From: Candidatus Omnitrophota bacterium
GTDB lineage: Bacteria; Omnitrophota; Omnitrophia; Omnitrophales; Aquincolibacteriaceae
Direction of reading: 5' to 3'
DNA: 64,000 nucleotides
Assembly (NCBI GenBank): GCA_030698625.1
Contig: JAUYMS010000003.1
Coordinates: 1-64,000, forward strand
Part shown: positions 45,401 to 52,891 of the stretch, in pieces
Layout of the letters: each line of letters begins with the position of its first letter
Numbering within the stretch: the first letter of the stretch is position 1
Made by a program: the position numbers and the translations under genes
The notes under the pieces: model-generated
The model's database searches: none
Told to the model about the DNA's origin: nothing
What the model saw: only the letters and a program-made list of their open reading frames with translations

Positions 45401-48400
45401 TCGCTCGTCGAAGACACGCTCCGTGTCACCGAGTTGCGCGAGGTGAAACAGGCGCTCAAGACCAAGGAATTCAAATTGGAATCGGTGCAGGCAGAGGCGA
45501 AGCTTAGTGCTGAGCAGGGCTTCCCGGGTAAATTTTCCATCGCTTCAACTAAGGACAAGAGCCTGCGCAACCTCTTCAAGACCTTGGTCCTGTTTTCCGA
45601 ATATGTCGCTGCCGGGCACCGGCACCGCTCGCCTTCCTCCGAGCAGGGTGAAAGGGCTTATGCCCAAACCGCCAAGGAAGAGACCAACCGCGACCGCGGG
45701 TATCAGCGATCTCTCGGGGATGTCCTGGAAGATAGTACGAAGACAAGAGAAACCACCGAAAAATTAAAGAACCGAAGCGAACTGCGCGGCGGCCGGGTCT
45801 CGCGGGCGGCGCTTAACTTTAAGCGATTTCTGGAGCAGCTCAAGAAGCGCCTGGAGACCGACACCGAACAGACAACGGCTGCCCTGAATCGCCTCCGGCG
45901 CGGCATCCGCGCGGATAATCCCGCTTTTATCAAGGACGATTGCGCCGGCGGAACGTCGTGTGCGGACCTCGCCTATGCCGTTGCGCATGAACTTTTGGAT
46001 CAAGGGGTGTTTGCGGATCCCCAGCAGGGCAGTACGGTTGCCGGCCGGGCTCTCGGCTTCTTCGATTCCCTGAGCGATACCGAAGCGGCCGCTGTCCGGT
46101 TCCCGGATTTTCTAAGCGCGCTCCGCGCCGATCACCCGGAAGCCGCTCTCGCGCGCCTGAAACTTCTCTATAAGGGCGCCTTAAATCCGGCCGAAGAAGC
46201 AGCGGCCAACGCCGCATTCGACACAGAAGCTGAGGCGGAGCGTTATAAGCGCGTGAGGACAAAACTGGCCAAGAGAAAATCTGTTTATGATGAAAAGGTA
46301 TCAAAGCAGTCGGAGTTCCTGCGTTTTCGAGGCGGCCTTCGCGGGGTGTTGGACAATATTAGGTACTATCTCAACCTGAGCCAGGCGGTGAAGGGTGTCC
46401 TGAGTTTTGAGCTCGGACTCTCGGGCCTGAGGAACAGTCTCCGGACCCGCGGCTGGAAAGGCCTCTACTCGAAATTCTTTCAACCCTTTTTCGGCGGCAG
46501 TCGGAATCTTTTCGGGATTATCCGAGTGAACGCCATTACGGTCGCCGATGTGTACAACGGCAGCGGGGCGGACCTGGAGCAGACTCTAAGACAACTCCGG
46601 TCGCAGGTTCCTGACTTGGAGGAAGCCGATCTGGATATTCTACGTGACCGTTGGGGTGATCTCGACAGCACCCTCAGGAATCTGCTTATGAATATGTCGG
46701 TCGAAGACCTGCCGCGATTCCTCCGGGCATTAAAGGCTGTGGAAAAGGAGGCGGGTGAAGAGGGGTTTGCCAAAGACCGCGGCCGCGTGATTCGGGATGC
46801 CTACCGTGTCGCTTTCGAAAAGGAACCCGACAGCGCGGGGGCCGAGTTTCGCAGGACATTGGTTTCGGTTTTTAAAGTGGGTTTGGTGGTTGCGGCGACG
46901 ATCGCACTCACGGTCGCGTTACCGCTCGGCCTTCTCTACGCGGCGGGACTGCTCGGGGTTGCGGGCGCGTTCCAGATCGTGTCTCTGGCGGTGACCTACG
47001 GCCTGTTGAATACGCCGTTCGGTGCTAAGTTGTTCAAAGACAAGAAAGAAGGATTGCTGGCCTTGCTGAATCAGCCGGAGGGTACCCTGGCGGGCACGCT
47101 TTTGAAATGGACGGTATTCCTGCCAAAAAGCACCGCAAAGGCATTTTTGAATAAAAAATTTACGCAAAGCGGTAAACGCCTCAAGCGTTTAAGCAAACTC
47201 GAAGACTTGATTGAACGCGCCAAGAAAGGCTATTTCAAGCCTTCGGCTGTCAGCCTGCTGCGTGTCATTAAACTGCATTACGCCGAAAAGGGCTGCGAGG
47301 GAAATGCCTGTGCCGCACTCGATGCCCTGGTTTCGGATTTTGACGGTGAAACCGGATACGCAAACGGCCAGACGATCCCCGATACTTTTAAATCCTTTTC
47401 AATCGCTGACATTGACGGCACTTTGGGGACGCCGTCGAAACTGGCCGAAATCTGGACGGGGATAAGCGACATTGCGGACAATGTCCTTGCCAGTGACGCG
47501 CGTGTTGCCGCATTTACTTTGGAAGAACTTGAGAAGCTCGCGGCCCGTCACGGGCTTGACGATCACGTTTGGGATTTGGCGCGCCAGTTTGATAATTCCC
47601 TGGAGACACCCGGCGCGGACCTGCTCCAGGCGATCAAAGATTCGGGTACGGCGCGCAGTCAGATTCACCTTTCGGAATTCCGCGAACTCGCGAAGGCTTC
47701 GCGGGCCGTTGCCCTGCTTGCGGCCCCGACCGAAGACGATCTCCTGACTGTCGGAGAAAACTTTCTCCTCACGCCTACGAGCTTGAAGATTTTAGCCAGG
47801 CAGGCCGGGCTTACGGTTGATGCCGCTACGTTTACGCAGAAACTCCTGGACCGCGGCAAGGCGGCGGGCCGCCAGGCGCAGAGGCGCGCCCTTGCGAAGA
47901 CCCGCATTGCCCAGGCCATCGAAACCTTGAAGGAGGCCGAGCGCGTTCCGGCCGCAGATCGCGGCGCAAAGCGAGCCGAGGCGGCGAGCCTGCTCGACAA
48001 GGCCTTCCGGGCCGACCCGGACCAGGGCAAGCGTATTGCGGAAGTAGAACTCGATTTCCGGCTGGCCGGCGGTTATGACTATGTTTACAAGGCCCTTCGC
48101 GGCATGATTGACACGATGAGAGAGGATCTCAGGGTCAACCGCGCCCATTATACGGCCGAGGAAATCAAGGGACTTGAGATTCAGCTCGCACTCCTGGAAA
48201 AACGGCACAAGGCCGGCAACAAGATCGTCATTGCGTCGAATCTCGATGCGGCGGCGTTGAACCGCGGCGGCGAGATCCATTTGAACAGAAACCTGCTCAT
48301 TGCCATGAACCGCCTGCGGCGTGATCCGAAACTGGGAAAAGATGCCGAAACGATTGTTCAGGCAACGATCGGGTTTTTTCTGCAGCATGAAGAAACGGAA

Positions 48401-51400
48401 GGCCGGCTGGATATGCTTGATCGTCAAGTGATCATCAGACAGTTAGTGCAATTTCAAATCACCGAAGCGAGCCGCGCCTTGACCCCCGCCGAAAAGACCG
48501 AGCGGGACCGGCTGCTTCATATCCACCGCCTCATCGGTCACGGCGACGGCAAATCAACTCATCGCGGCGCCAATGACTTCGGAAAGGCCTTTCGCGACTA
48601 TGCGGCCAACTATTATGAAATGCTCTACACGCGGACACTGACGAATGCACAGCGCGAAGGGGTCTACACGGCCTTCGAAGGCCTTGCGGCCCTCTGGCAT
48701 CAACCCAATTTTCTGGACAAGATCACGCCCTATAGGCGCTTTGCCGACGGAGGAACGGATGTCAGCCCGTTTGAAATTGCGAGACAGCGCCGCCGGGAGC
48801 GTATCAAGGTCGTCAATGATCTCAGGGCGCTGAAAGCCAAAGAACGTGCCGCCCTGTCGGGAGGTCCGGTCCTGACGGCGGCTGAAGAAGCCGAGCGTGG
48901 CCGGCTCGAAAAAGAACGGCAGCAGCCTCTCTGGAACGAAAAGACAAGCCCGGTAAGAATCTTCAACGATTACTTTCGCCACAATAGTGTGTTCGGCTAT
49001 GCCTTCGCCTTCAAGAAGGCCGTCAACGACGGGCTTATTAAGCGGGCAAAAGAAATTCTCGAAGCGGAAAAGAAAAAGAACTTTGACGATGACCGACGGC
49101 CCCTGGCCGAGCCGAATATCAGCCAAGCCATGATCGATGACCTGGAGGCCCTCCTCAGGAATGTTGCCGGCAAGAACGAAGCCGAGAGAAAAGCGGAAGT
49201 CTCGAAGTGGTGGGAAAATGTCGAAAATAGCGCCTTAAAACTCTTTTCCCTATATACCCAATACAACCATGACGTTGTCGGGGATCTTGTCGCCGGCGAG
49301 GCCGCCAAAGTTGCCGACGAAATCGAAGCCGGCTTCAAACCGGATGCAAGCGGGGTCGTCGACCCGGTGAAATTGGCCGCGGCCCGTGAGAAGTTTGTCG
49401 TCGATGCAAGCGGCACGCCTATTCTCGAGAACACGATACGAAACATCCTGGGGCCCGGTTTTATTAACGTCGATCCCTTCTCCGACGGTTTCTATAAAGT
49501 GGAAGAGCAGGTCAAAGAGAGAATTCTTAAGACAATCTTTCAATACGGAGACGATAATGACAGGAAGCTGGTGCAGAAACTGGCGAAGCGCTCGCCCGGA
49601 AGCCGGCGGACGCTCGACTATTATCTTAAGAGTTTTTCCCTGGCGGCCATGCTCGAAGATGCTGAGTCCCACGAGAAAACGGCGCCCGCCGCCAAGACCG
49701 ATGCACAGCGCTTCATTGAAAGCAATCTGCAGGAACCGGGTGCCTTTGCCGTTACGCCCGGGCTTTCGGCCGCCGACGCGCAGATCATTGCGGATACGGT
49801 ACGAGCCGCCCGCACCGCGAATGAGACGGCCTATCTGGTACTCACCGGCGTCACCGATTCCCAACGCGATATCCCCGAAGTCCTTTTAGACGAACTCAAC
49901 AAGATCGGCTTTGAAACGTCGCTCGCGCAATTTAAGCGGGGTGAGAACGTGTACCTTAGTTTTCAAGGGGCACTGCCGGAACGGATTGAGCCGTTCGGCT
50001 CCCACGGGTACACGAGTACGGATATTCAGGTGACTCACTTTCACCCTTCAGACGACCCGACGCCGAGCAGTATTACCGACGCGCCGGGCAGCGGCAGTTC
50101 TAAGATTATTGCGCGCACAAGGGCCTCGACTTACAGCACGCATGAATCGAGCCACCCTGATGTCACCGGGCACAGTCCGGTAGGCGATGCCTTTGACCCG
50201 GCCAAACACCAGCAGATTGTCTTCTATGAAGATGACAGCGGGAATAAGGTTTATGACGTCTTTGAGGAAACATCCCCCGACCCTTATAGTGGTTTCCAGA
50301 GCTATGCGCCTGAGTTTACCGACTTGATCAGGCGGCTGCGTACCGACAATAAGGCTTACACATTTTACATAAAGGATAACCGGCCGGGCAGTACGCCGAC
50401 CGACTGGTTGAAATCCCAATACTATATTCCGGGGACTTCGCGCTCGGAGCTTCGTCAAAGTGTTGCCGCCGACAAGGTATCGCCCGACGCGGTCGACACC
50501 TCGGTTTCGCGGGCCGTCAGTATTGTCGGCAATGCCGTGGCGGGTGATGCGCTGGTTCGACTGGGACTTGCCGCAGATACAGTGCTCTATGACGATGACG
50601 AAGTGGCGGCCGCGCTTAAAGTGCTTTATGACCGCGGGCTAAGTGCCGAAGACGTTGCGGGCTTGACCAGGCCGGTCATTGAAAACGCGGTGAACCGGGC
50701 GCTCGGCGATCTTCGGCAGCGGTTGAGCGAGCCGGAACGGCGCGGGGCTGTTCTCGACGACCTCGGCACCCGGCTTGCGAGTTTTGATACGACTCTTCCC
50801 GCTCCGGAGGCCTTGTGGCATGCGTTTGTCGACGCCTCGGGACTCATTGCGGTGGAGAACCCGGATTTCACGGAACTCTCGGGCTGGGTCGACAGCGTAC
50901 GTAATCTCATGCGCTACTCGGCTGCGGTCTCGACTGAAGGCGGCGCGCTCGGACTCAGTCTCGACAATTTAACGCAGGCCGATGTCGCACGCGCGCGGGC
51001 GATCAAAGATGCGATCCTGGCAAATAAAGAGAACCGGATTATTTCTTATCAGATATCGAACGACCTCATTAACTCGGCCAATCGCCGGGAGCTCATCGAG
51101 GAATTGGCCGTCACGGTGCGCAATACCGTGATGCTTCGCCCCAATTATTATATCCGTATTATCGTGCCGACCATTGCCGACCAGGACGAGCTGCGTGAAA
51201 TCTTCGGGCGGCTGGCCAATGAATCTGATTTGGAGATCATTACGCCGAGTCACGTGTATCTGACGAGCACGGAGGCACAGCCGAACATCCTCGAGGTGTT
51301 TACGCCTTCGCATATTGTCATTACCGATGATGCCGAGATCCACGCGAACAAGATCGGCGATGCCGCAGCCCTCGCCTCCGACCGTTTTGTCGACGGCAGT

Positions 51401-51619
51401 GTGCGCATTCGTTACACGGGTGACTTGAAGGTGACGCCTTCCGAGCTCCTGCTGGCGGCGATCGCGTCACTCACCGAGGAGACGCTCGATCAGTTGGTCC
51501 GCTACGACAACGGGCTGATCCGCGCCCGCAATCGCACGGCCCTGACGTCCTTTGCCCTGGCCGCCCAGATGCTGGCCCAGGAATTCCGCGAACAAATCCT
51601 CCAAGCCCGCAGCGCGTAA
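36422..51619 (+). CDS. Giant exported protein 2 (about 5065 aa) with SF2/SecA-like ATPase and metalloprotease-like motifs
   Basis: Start chosen at the GTG at 36422: GAGGA at 36412-36416, and the next 35 residues form a signal peptide ending PASA. The open frame extends 78 codons further upstream without a signal. Parts: 70-516, domain shared with giant 1 (YIQNAHT with H84, LEGGEG, IGIEDRKLY, GGFH with H471); Pro-rich linkers near 670 and 810; RSELR at 970, 1479, 3118 and 4674; HELGH at 1274-1278; HELAE at 1642-1646; an SF2-type ATPase about 1930-2640 with PTGIGKT (1951-1957), DEAQ (2100-2103), TGRDF (2582-2586) and QLIGRDRQNRGQ (2607-2618); two membrane helices about 3483-3537; HEETEGRL from 3989; a JAMM-like HFHPSDDPTPSSITD at 4539-4553. 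Much of the rest is charged helix or coiled coil. I infer a secreted or periplasmic multi-module protein; no substrate can be named. Confidence 0.85.
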   Translation: MGFRHKRTHPTIKKIIACALLICFTAFSVAAPASAASMAGVAAHPSLGDLTSLSVPKEFGTIERIFIPAGGSRHAPVLYIQNAHTNYDSEIHVSRLIEHFRKKYDLPLVMLEGGEGRLDNLFFRSFPDAEVKEKVLREYISKGELSGGEMAAVTDDFGVTDYIGIEDRKLYERNKQAYLKAIAAEDEVLDLLWRIDDELYKRSQTIFSEETKTFWTSQRNFHSDYLDFIEYLSVAAAIWKTLRKEPIAYTYPQLGRLLALEFEQKRYKAGEIDLALRNLIREFQKGILTTLSSYEQMDLNEGIQDYLTNQRQAAELVQKFVETAERHGREFPLPPALQPGAMQARTLASIKGTVLFDELRDLEALIRAELPKSDAERRLLDDLFHLDLLDQLAHLELVPREWNRIRASKPSALIKSPTDSGDLTKLDRLYNAHYRFYELAEERDGALFANMERTAAEHRAGLSAVVTGGFHAASITQQLEAAGIPFALILPKIETIDDDSSYRNVMQGKRSYTERFGANLWDALAQDYAAKIAATLKPADLTPSLKQWRDRIIQNAIAEKRITSAGQYTRYVDALVQSLRRKFAEKGDFAADEVSAEELRGLIDKELNNFLPVYFERFRAHLKRKALVFEMGLKEIWVSGDISAEKIGGLFDRLHAGGTSNLAPDIALIPARQPPSTPPSATPRLSSTEIREKAIELERIAAEQGLTPEEFAGALEAYDAILSAEEGIIAGTPAALIRDTIRSVPNTSDAVTILTEARRRNGTREGRFTIETIPLDQAAAEDGRAGRFTIETVPLGKATIEVFPVAAAVPPAPPGPPSEPPGGGSGTFNFPEIPDGFNTSSLIKEVLLPGRPVSASRAAEPESPHAGELRGEIEDLLSELEEAKQKDKLAYERKLKEIAGRLHVLMIYLYLELYGPWVDAKELFLKPPGPQTGIEWELLLEGPEEISFTELLKRLLAASLAGAYTADPQRSELRIIPSAGLDFSGQLRLRGALEVFVQALQNPAPITALTQNEFAAGEFSFLLRSDGIISIADYGSADQAKQTQTQFREIGFIEDRGGPAQTAIRSLIEEGKRIVHERPELHRNFTGIADALRQKTALRDDNTSGLSPPVVSVSPTFQRRTLSEALRYQAGVESNRNNARRAREQLEQLTENQKNEIIGIHTLYGELAPGEGEFFRGSTLEVKNTSEIPEIADLAKAQNLPDVPVVIIRLSAEALKRLKQSGKISGAGISVHNVPGAVAIQGALARKGFGAFNIGAIITPQSHFGYSPTEREFHELGHNIALGKTADLGRTATPFIVRPGGEVDTLEELSNYRLMYAGADGQINRVDQFGRPLKTYEGKRGLVTGYARSAKQRRELERMMDIVARLDSIFPHRYVTHLLLRARSHEEVLGWTVDEAGRELSDEALVERFLEHFTLEELLRAKKAGYDPNQIALLDLDDQAREREYIRGDLANPTTENIQRWADQWAVGPVTYLVETGRRSELRLLQGWLSAETTDPILYNAAVSALNRLGLTPADIAARLAPIEESGADLQPDINISNQGVREQSVHPATNAEFRAQLDEKYRKQELAKGRPLAVINAEILAAGVSGAALAIQPDAVTTNEFGETENVFFLDGLAEDRQIGHAGLTRNQVYAKTGRYDIAAHELAELRLWKIKERELIERGEIDPSATPASGTPRNIREWIRANITEARRLDAQFHAIGLKAEAAARAQKVKTADHLSRVVYQVIGKALYEVPVTAAKAELDKVQKQYELLKNSGLKGEAFQVELKLKETELADAAKKFQQAHEKWFTYQILQSPNGANRLKGLLRKIGIDVKPGDTRSGLTLLEAFSLNPEVRAIYDKVTAALAAHESELQAALEIDSEDKIETREHLEKLRALGEKVRGELERDLAGTDTELLSIIIPTAVSEWITGFSLLDESGQNVRAGAQADLIGQGRANFIVAVALYLGFDISAPTGIGKTTGMRLGAAIAKYADPNTSVGMFLENTDSEGKDYVKVKKGGQYDGSRQRKVGADADYAKGVTGLEFAALNGYDVIRASDYIGEGKEDYAGLHEQLKSNPRAVLVIDVFNASQLGNQFDRLSESGKLDAVDLYEYIEAMDVKIVDEAQIPALHRVRSIIAKGGDAQLEGRRKIVRRGLNAAKVLDRLREEGEFVEAEDIEDFLQYLSDGTLKETPAYVVTDEGIELNRALTELLRKNLKKYGFTRQREFRSLLQALYAPSESLMPGIIEGRIELKPFQEDKGTIEKRQQSSDVALQVGALYRFFKQVAAENEARAKNAPQVIEEIKTQLESMRTPANTAAINRLKANLDRLKAGHNEKLYNQIAAQIEALRDSANKTVIDGLSEDLRKAGPVRVRDVVQDLESTDNRIDGEKAGDKILSGDEIVEGVDLKPGSKAKTEVNYEKLGNFFKVESIGRLDTKTGTPIQELFGSGVRTLSATLPLTNELYTGNPLIDLGTSRPDLELYKEAGRLHLGTLDFDSDEDIEKLLSLLKSRDVLRSGDESKGELAVKPLIVIPLVKYQGRLRERLEEYLKQHPDLAADLGYTADAVRNIIREVGVTTTSEAVQEIEGEGLYSQGFVVIGPSRIATGRDFKGIISVIGLGIENYPADLLAQLIGRDRQNRGQIHLYGATEGLRRNLVQSIAGAEATDMERFLARQLKILERELADTETRTETEFDAAKARNAKFAVSGNRKDLGHDALVIDKISKALDGTVDGKPGSPALRTSANEAVIDRIKQNLGNLLAAVDAVSVKDLVNKINADFGTLQGLSPAEAKINLEKLQAYAGNIQRVFLVTRVGQQTTRRDEGKRHILLHRVLRQKYDQSKMGSEEFQDLLEKLAKSADQKITLEYKDEAKGETPESTTSTEFRLSDFYGLNFQYRYLMVQSHASRFVATTMSRNEVVTRPLKSLVSQLINGTGQAAALSVPERQKAVAYLSELIKEIEEGKVFDVDSYLERGVISGEDYVRNELLMQINFVLGEDLENDRGVLERLRGQKIFRSIWSLVEDTLRVTELREVKQALKTKEFKLESVQAEAKLSAEQGFPGKFSIASTKDKSLRNLFKTLVLFSEYVAAGHRHRSPSSEQGERAYAQTAKEETNRDRGYQRSLGDVLEDSTKTRETTEKLKNRSELRGGRVSRAALNFKRFLEQLKKRLETDTEQTTAALNRLRRGIRADNPAFIKDDCAGGTSCADLAYAVAHELLDQGVFADPQQGSTVAGRALGFFDSLSDTEAAAVRFPDFLSALRADHPEAALARLKLLYKGALNPAEEAAANAAFDTEAEAERYKRVRTKLAKRKSVYDEKVSKQSEFLRFRGGLRGVLDNIRYYLNLSQAVKGVLSFELGLSGLRNSLRTRGWKGLYSKFFQPFFGGSRNLFGIIRVNAITVADVYNGSGADLEQTLRQLRSQVPDLEEADLDILRDRWGDLDSTLRNLLMNMSVEDLPRFLRALKAVEKEAGEEGFAKDRGRVIRDAYRVAFEKEPDSAGAEFRRTLVSVFKVGLVVAATIALTVALPLGLLYAAGLLGVAGAFQIVSLAVTYGLLNTPFGAKLFKDKKEGLLALLNQPEGTLAGTLLKWTVFLPKSTAKAFLNKKFTQSGKRLKRLSKLEDLIERAKKGYFKPSAVSLLRVIKLHYAEKGCEGNACAALDALVSDFDGETGYANGQTIPDTFKSFSIADIDGTLGTPSKLAEIWTGISDIADNVLASDARVAAFTLEELEKLAARHGLDDHVWDLARQFDNSLETPGADLLQAIKDSGTARSQIHLSEFRELAKASRAVALLAAPTEDDLLTVGENFLLTPTSLKILARQAGLTVDAATFTQKLLDRGKAAGRQAQRRALAKTRIAQAIETLKEAERVPAADRGAKRAEAASLLDKAFRADPDQGKRIAEVELDFRLAGGYDYVYKALRGMIDTMREDLRVNRAHYTAEEIKGLEIQLALLEKRHKAGNKIVIASNLDAAALNRGGEIHLNRNLLIAMNRLRRDPKLGKDAETIVQATIGFFLQHEETEGRLDMLDRQVIIRQLVQFQITEASRALTPAEKTERDRLLHIHRLIGHGDGKSTHRGANDFGKAFRDYAANYYEMLYTRTLTNAQREGVYTAFEGLAALWHQPNFLDKITPYRRFADGGTDVSPFEIARQRRRERIKVVNDLRALKAKERAALSGGPVLTAAEEAERGRLEKERQQPLWNEKTSPVRIFNDYFRHNSVFGYAFAFKKAVNDGLIKRAKEILEAEKKKNFDDDRRPLAEPNISQAMIDDLEALLRNVAGKNEAERKAEVSKWWENVENSALKLFSLYTQYNHDVVGDLVAGEAAKVADEIEAGFKPDASGVVDPVKLAAAREKFVVDASGTPILENTIRNILGPGFINVDPFSDGFYKVEEQVKERILKTIFQYGDDNDRKLVQKLAKRSPGSRRTLDYYLKSFSLAAMLEDAESHEKTAPAAKTDAQRFIESNLQEPGAFAVTPGLSAADAQIIADTVRAARTANETAYLVLTGVTDSQRDIPEVLLDELNKIGFETSLAQFKRGENVYLSFQGALPERIEPFGSHGYTSTDIQVTHFHPSDDPTPSSITDAPGSGSSKIIARTRASTYSTHESSHPDVTGHSPVGDAFDPAKHQQIVFYEDDSGNKVYDVFEETSPDPYSGFQSYAPEFTDLIRRLRTDNKAYTFYIKDNRPGSTPTDWLKSQYYIPGTSRSELRQSVAADKVSPDAVDTSVSRAVSIVGNAVAGDALVRLGLAADTVLYDDDEVAAALKVLYDRGLSAEDVAGLTRPVIENAVNRALGDLRQRLSEPERRGAVLDDLGTRLASFDTTLPAPEALWHAFVDASGLIAVENPDFTELSGWVDSVRNLMRYSAAVSTEGGALGLSLDNLTQADVARARAIKDAILANKENRIISYQISNDLINSANRRELIEELAVTVRNTVMLRPNYYIRIIVPTIADQDELREIFGRLANESDLEIITPSHVYLTSTEAQPNILEVFTPSHIVITDDAEIHANKIGDAAALASDRFVDGSVRIRYTGDLKVTPSELLLAAIASLTEETLDQLVRYDNGLIRARNRTALTSFALAAQMLAQEFREQILQARSA

Positions 51620-51633
51620 AGCAGCGCAACGCG

Positions 51634-51796
51634 GGAAGTTGGCAGCGAGTTCCTTCCCTCAGGATTCGTGCAAGAAATCTACACGGTGTGGCGGCGGAAC
51701 ACCTTCCGCTGTTCCAGCGGCTTTCCACCGCCACACCGTAAGATTTCTAATAATGCCGAATCCTAATTTTCGGGAAGAAACTCGCTGCCAACTTCC
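51634..51796. repeat. 163-nt nested fold-back (imperfect palindrome)
   Basis: Arms pair in register: 51634-51651 with 51779-51796 (18/18), 51653-51658 with 51772-51777 (6/6), 51661-51668 with 51757-51764 (8/8), 51673-51680 with 51741-51748 (8/8), 51683-51694 with 51728-51739 (12/12). The 33-base apical part contains a 5-bp hairpin (51706-51720). It begins 15 bases after the giant 2 stop, so it could act as a terminator or 3' stabiliser, or be a small fold-back mobile element. Confidence 0.8.
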
Positions 51797-51941
51797 GATA
51801 ACACCATCGCATAGGGGGCGGGAGGGGTGGCACCGGTGACAGGACCCCGACCTCCGGGCAAGTGGAAGGGCGCGCCCGCCGGGGGCCGGCCACGCGCTCT
51901 CAAGGATTGCGGTGGGGGCTCCGACACTGTAGGATAGGCCT
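51797..51941. other. GC-rich spacer
   Basis: A very GC-rich stretch (around 51866-51892 almost only G and C) without a reading frame or clear promoter, apart from a TAGGAT at about 51928 that could be a -10 box for the exchanger gene. Confidence 0.3.
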
Positions 51942-52889
51942 ATGCTTATTCAAATACTCTATCTTGCCGCAGGGTTGCTGCTCGTGATCAAAGGGGGCGA
52001 CCTCTTTGTGGATTCGAGCGTGCATATCTCGCGCCGTTTGCATATCCCGCGCATTGTTGTGGGCGGCACGATCGTGAGTCTTGCCACGACCGTGCCCGAA
52101 CTCGTCGTCTCGGCGACCGCGAGTTATATGGGGGATTCCGGCATCGCCGTCGGAAATGCGGTCGGTTCGGCCATCGCCAATATCGGGCTTATCGTCGGGG
52201 TTGTGGCGGTGCTCACGCCGGTGGTCGTGGACCTTGCCGATTTCAGGGCGCGCTCTCTCTGGATGCTGGGCTCGGCGATTCTTGTCATTATCTTTTCGTG
52301 GGACCTTGAGCTGCCGAGGACATTAGGCCTGATTCTCTTCGCCGTGGCGCTCGTCTACCTGGCGGTCGACTGTATCGGCGCCATACGCAAGCGAAAGACC
52401 GCCGATGAGACTCCCGACGAAACGCCGCTGACCAAATCGCTCATGACTTTTGCCCTTGGTGCGGTCATGGTCGGGCTCGGCAGCCGCCTGCTCGTGACCT
52501 CGGGCATTCAGATCGCCTCGGCGCTCGGGATCCCGTCAGTCATTATCGGGCTTTCGATTATTGCGGTCGGCACGTCCCTGCCGGAACTCGTCACCGCCGT
52601 GACCGCGGCGCGAAAAGGCGTGCCCGACCTTTCCATCGGCAATATCATCGGCGCGAACGTATTGAATTTATCCATGATCACCGGGATTTCCGCCGTGATC
52701 CGCCCGCTCTCGCTTCTCCCGTTTACGCGCAACTATTCCTTTCCGTGGCTGATGGTTTTTGTCGGGCTCATGATCCTGATGATCGGCAGGGAAGGCAAGA
52801 TCGACAAACGCGAGGGCTGCATTCTGCTCGCACTTTATTTTCTGTATATCGCAGGCCTCATCGTGTTCCCCATGATCGGCAGGGTGTGA
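51942..52889 (+). CDS. yrbG: Calcium/sodium antiporter (CaCA family, YrbG-like)
   Basis: Inner-membrane cation exchanger of 315 residues with about ten membrane helices. The two inverted alpha repeats are clear: SLATTVPELVVSATASYMGD then GNAVGSAIANIGLIVG in the first half, and AVGTSLPELVTAVTAARKG then GNIIGANVLNLSMITG in the second; the paired glutamates and asparagines bind the cation. A short ribosome site AGGA precedes the ATG. Followed after two bases by the DUF192 gene. Confidence 0.93.
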   Translation: MLIQILYLAAGLLLVIKGGDLFVDSSVHISRRLHIPRIVVGGTIVSLATTVPELVVSATASYMGDSGIAVGNAVGSAIANIGLIVGVVAVLTPVVVDLADFRARSLWMLGSAILVIIFSWDLELPRTLGLILFAVALVYLAVDCIGAIRKRKTADETPDETPLTKSLMTFALGAVMVGLGSRLLVTSGIQIASALGIPSVIIGLSIIAVGTSLPELVTAVTAARKGVPDLSIGNIIGANVLNLSMITGISAVIRPLSLLPFTRNYSFPWLMVFVGLMILMIGREGKIDKREGCILLALYFLYIAGLIVFPMIGRV

Positions 52890-52891
52890 CG

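Noticed and set aside
51634-51796. Integron attC site
   Set aside because: The size is near the upper range, but the core GTTRRRY/RYYYAAC boxes are absent and no integrase or cassette array is nearby.
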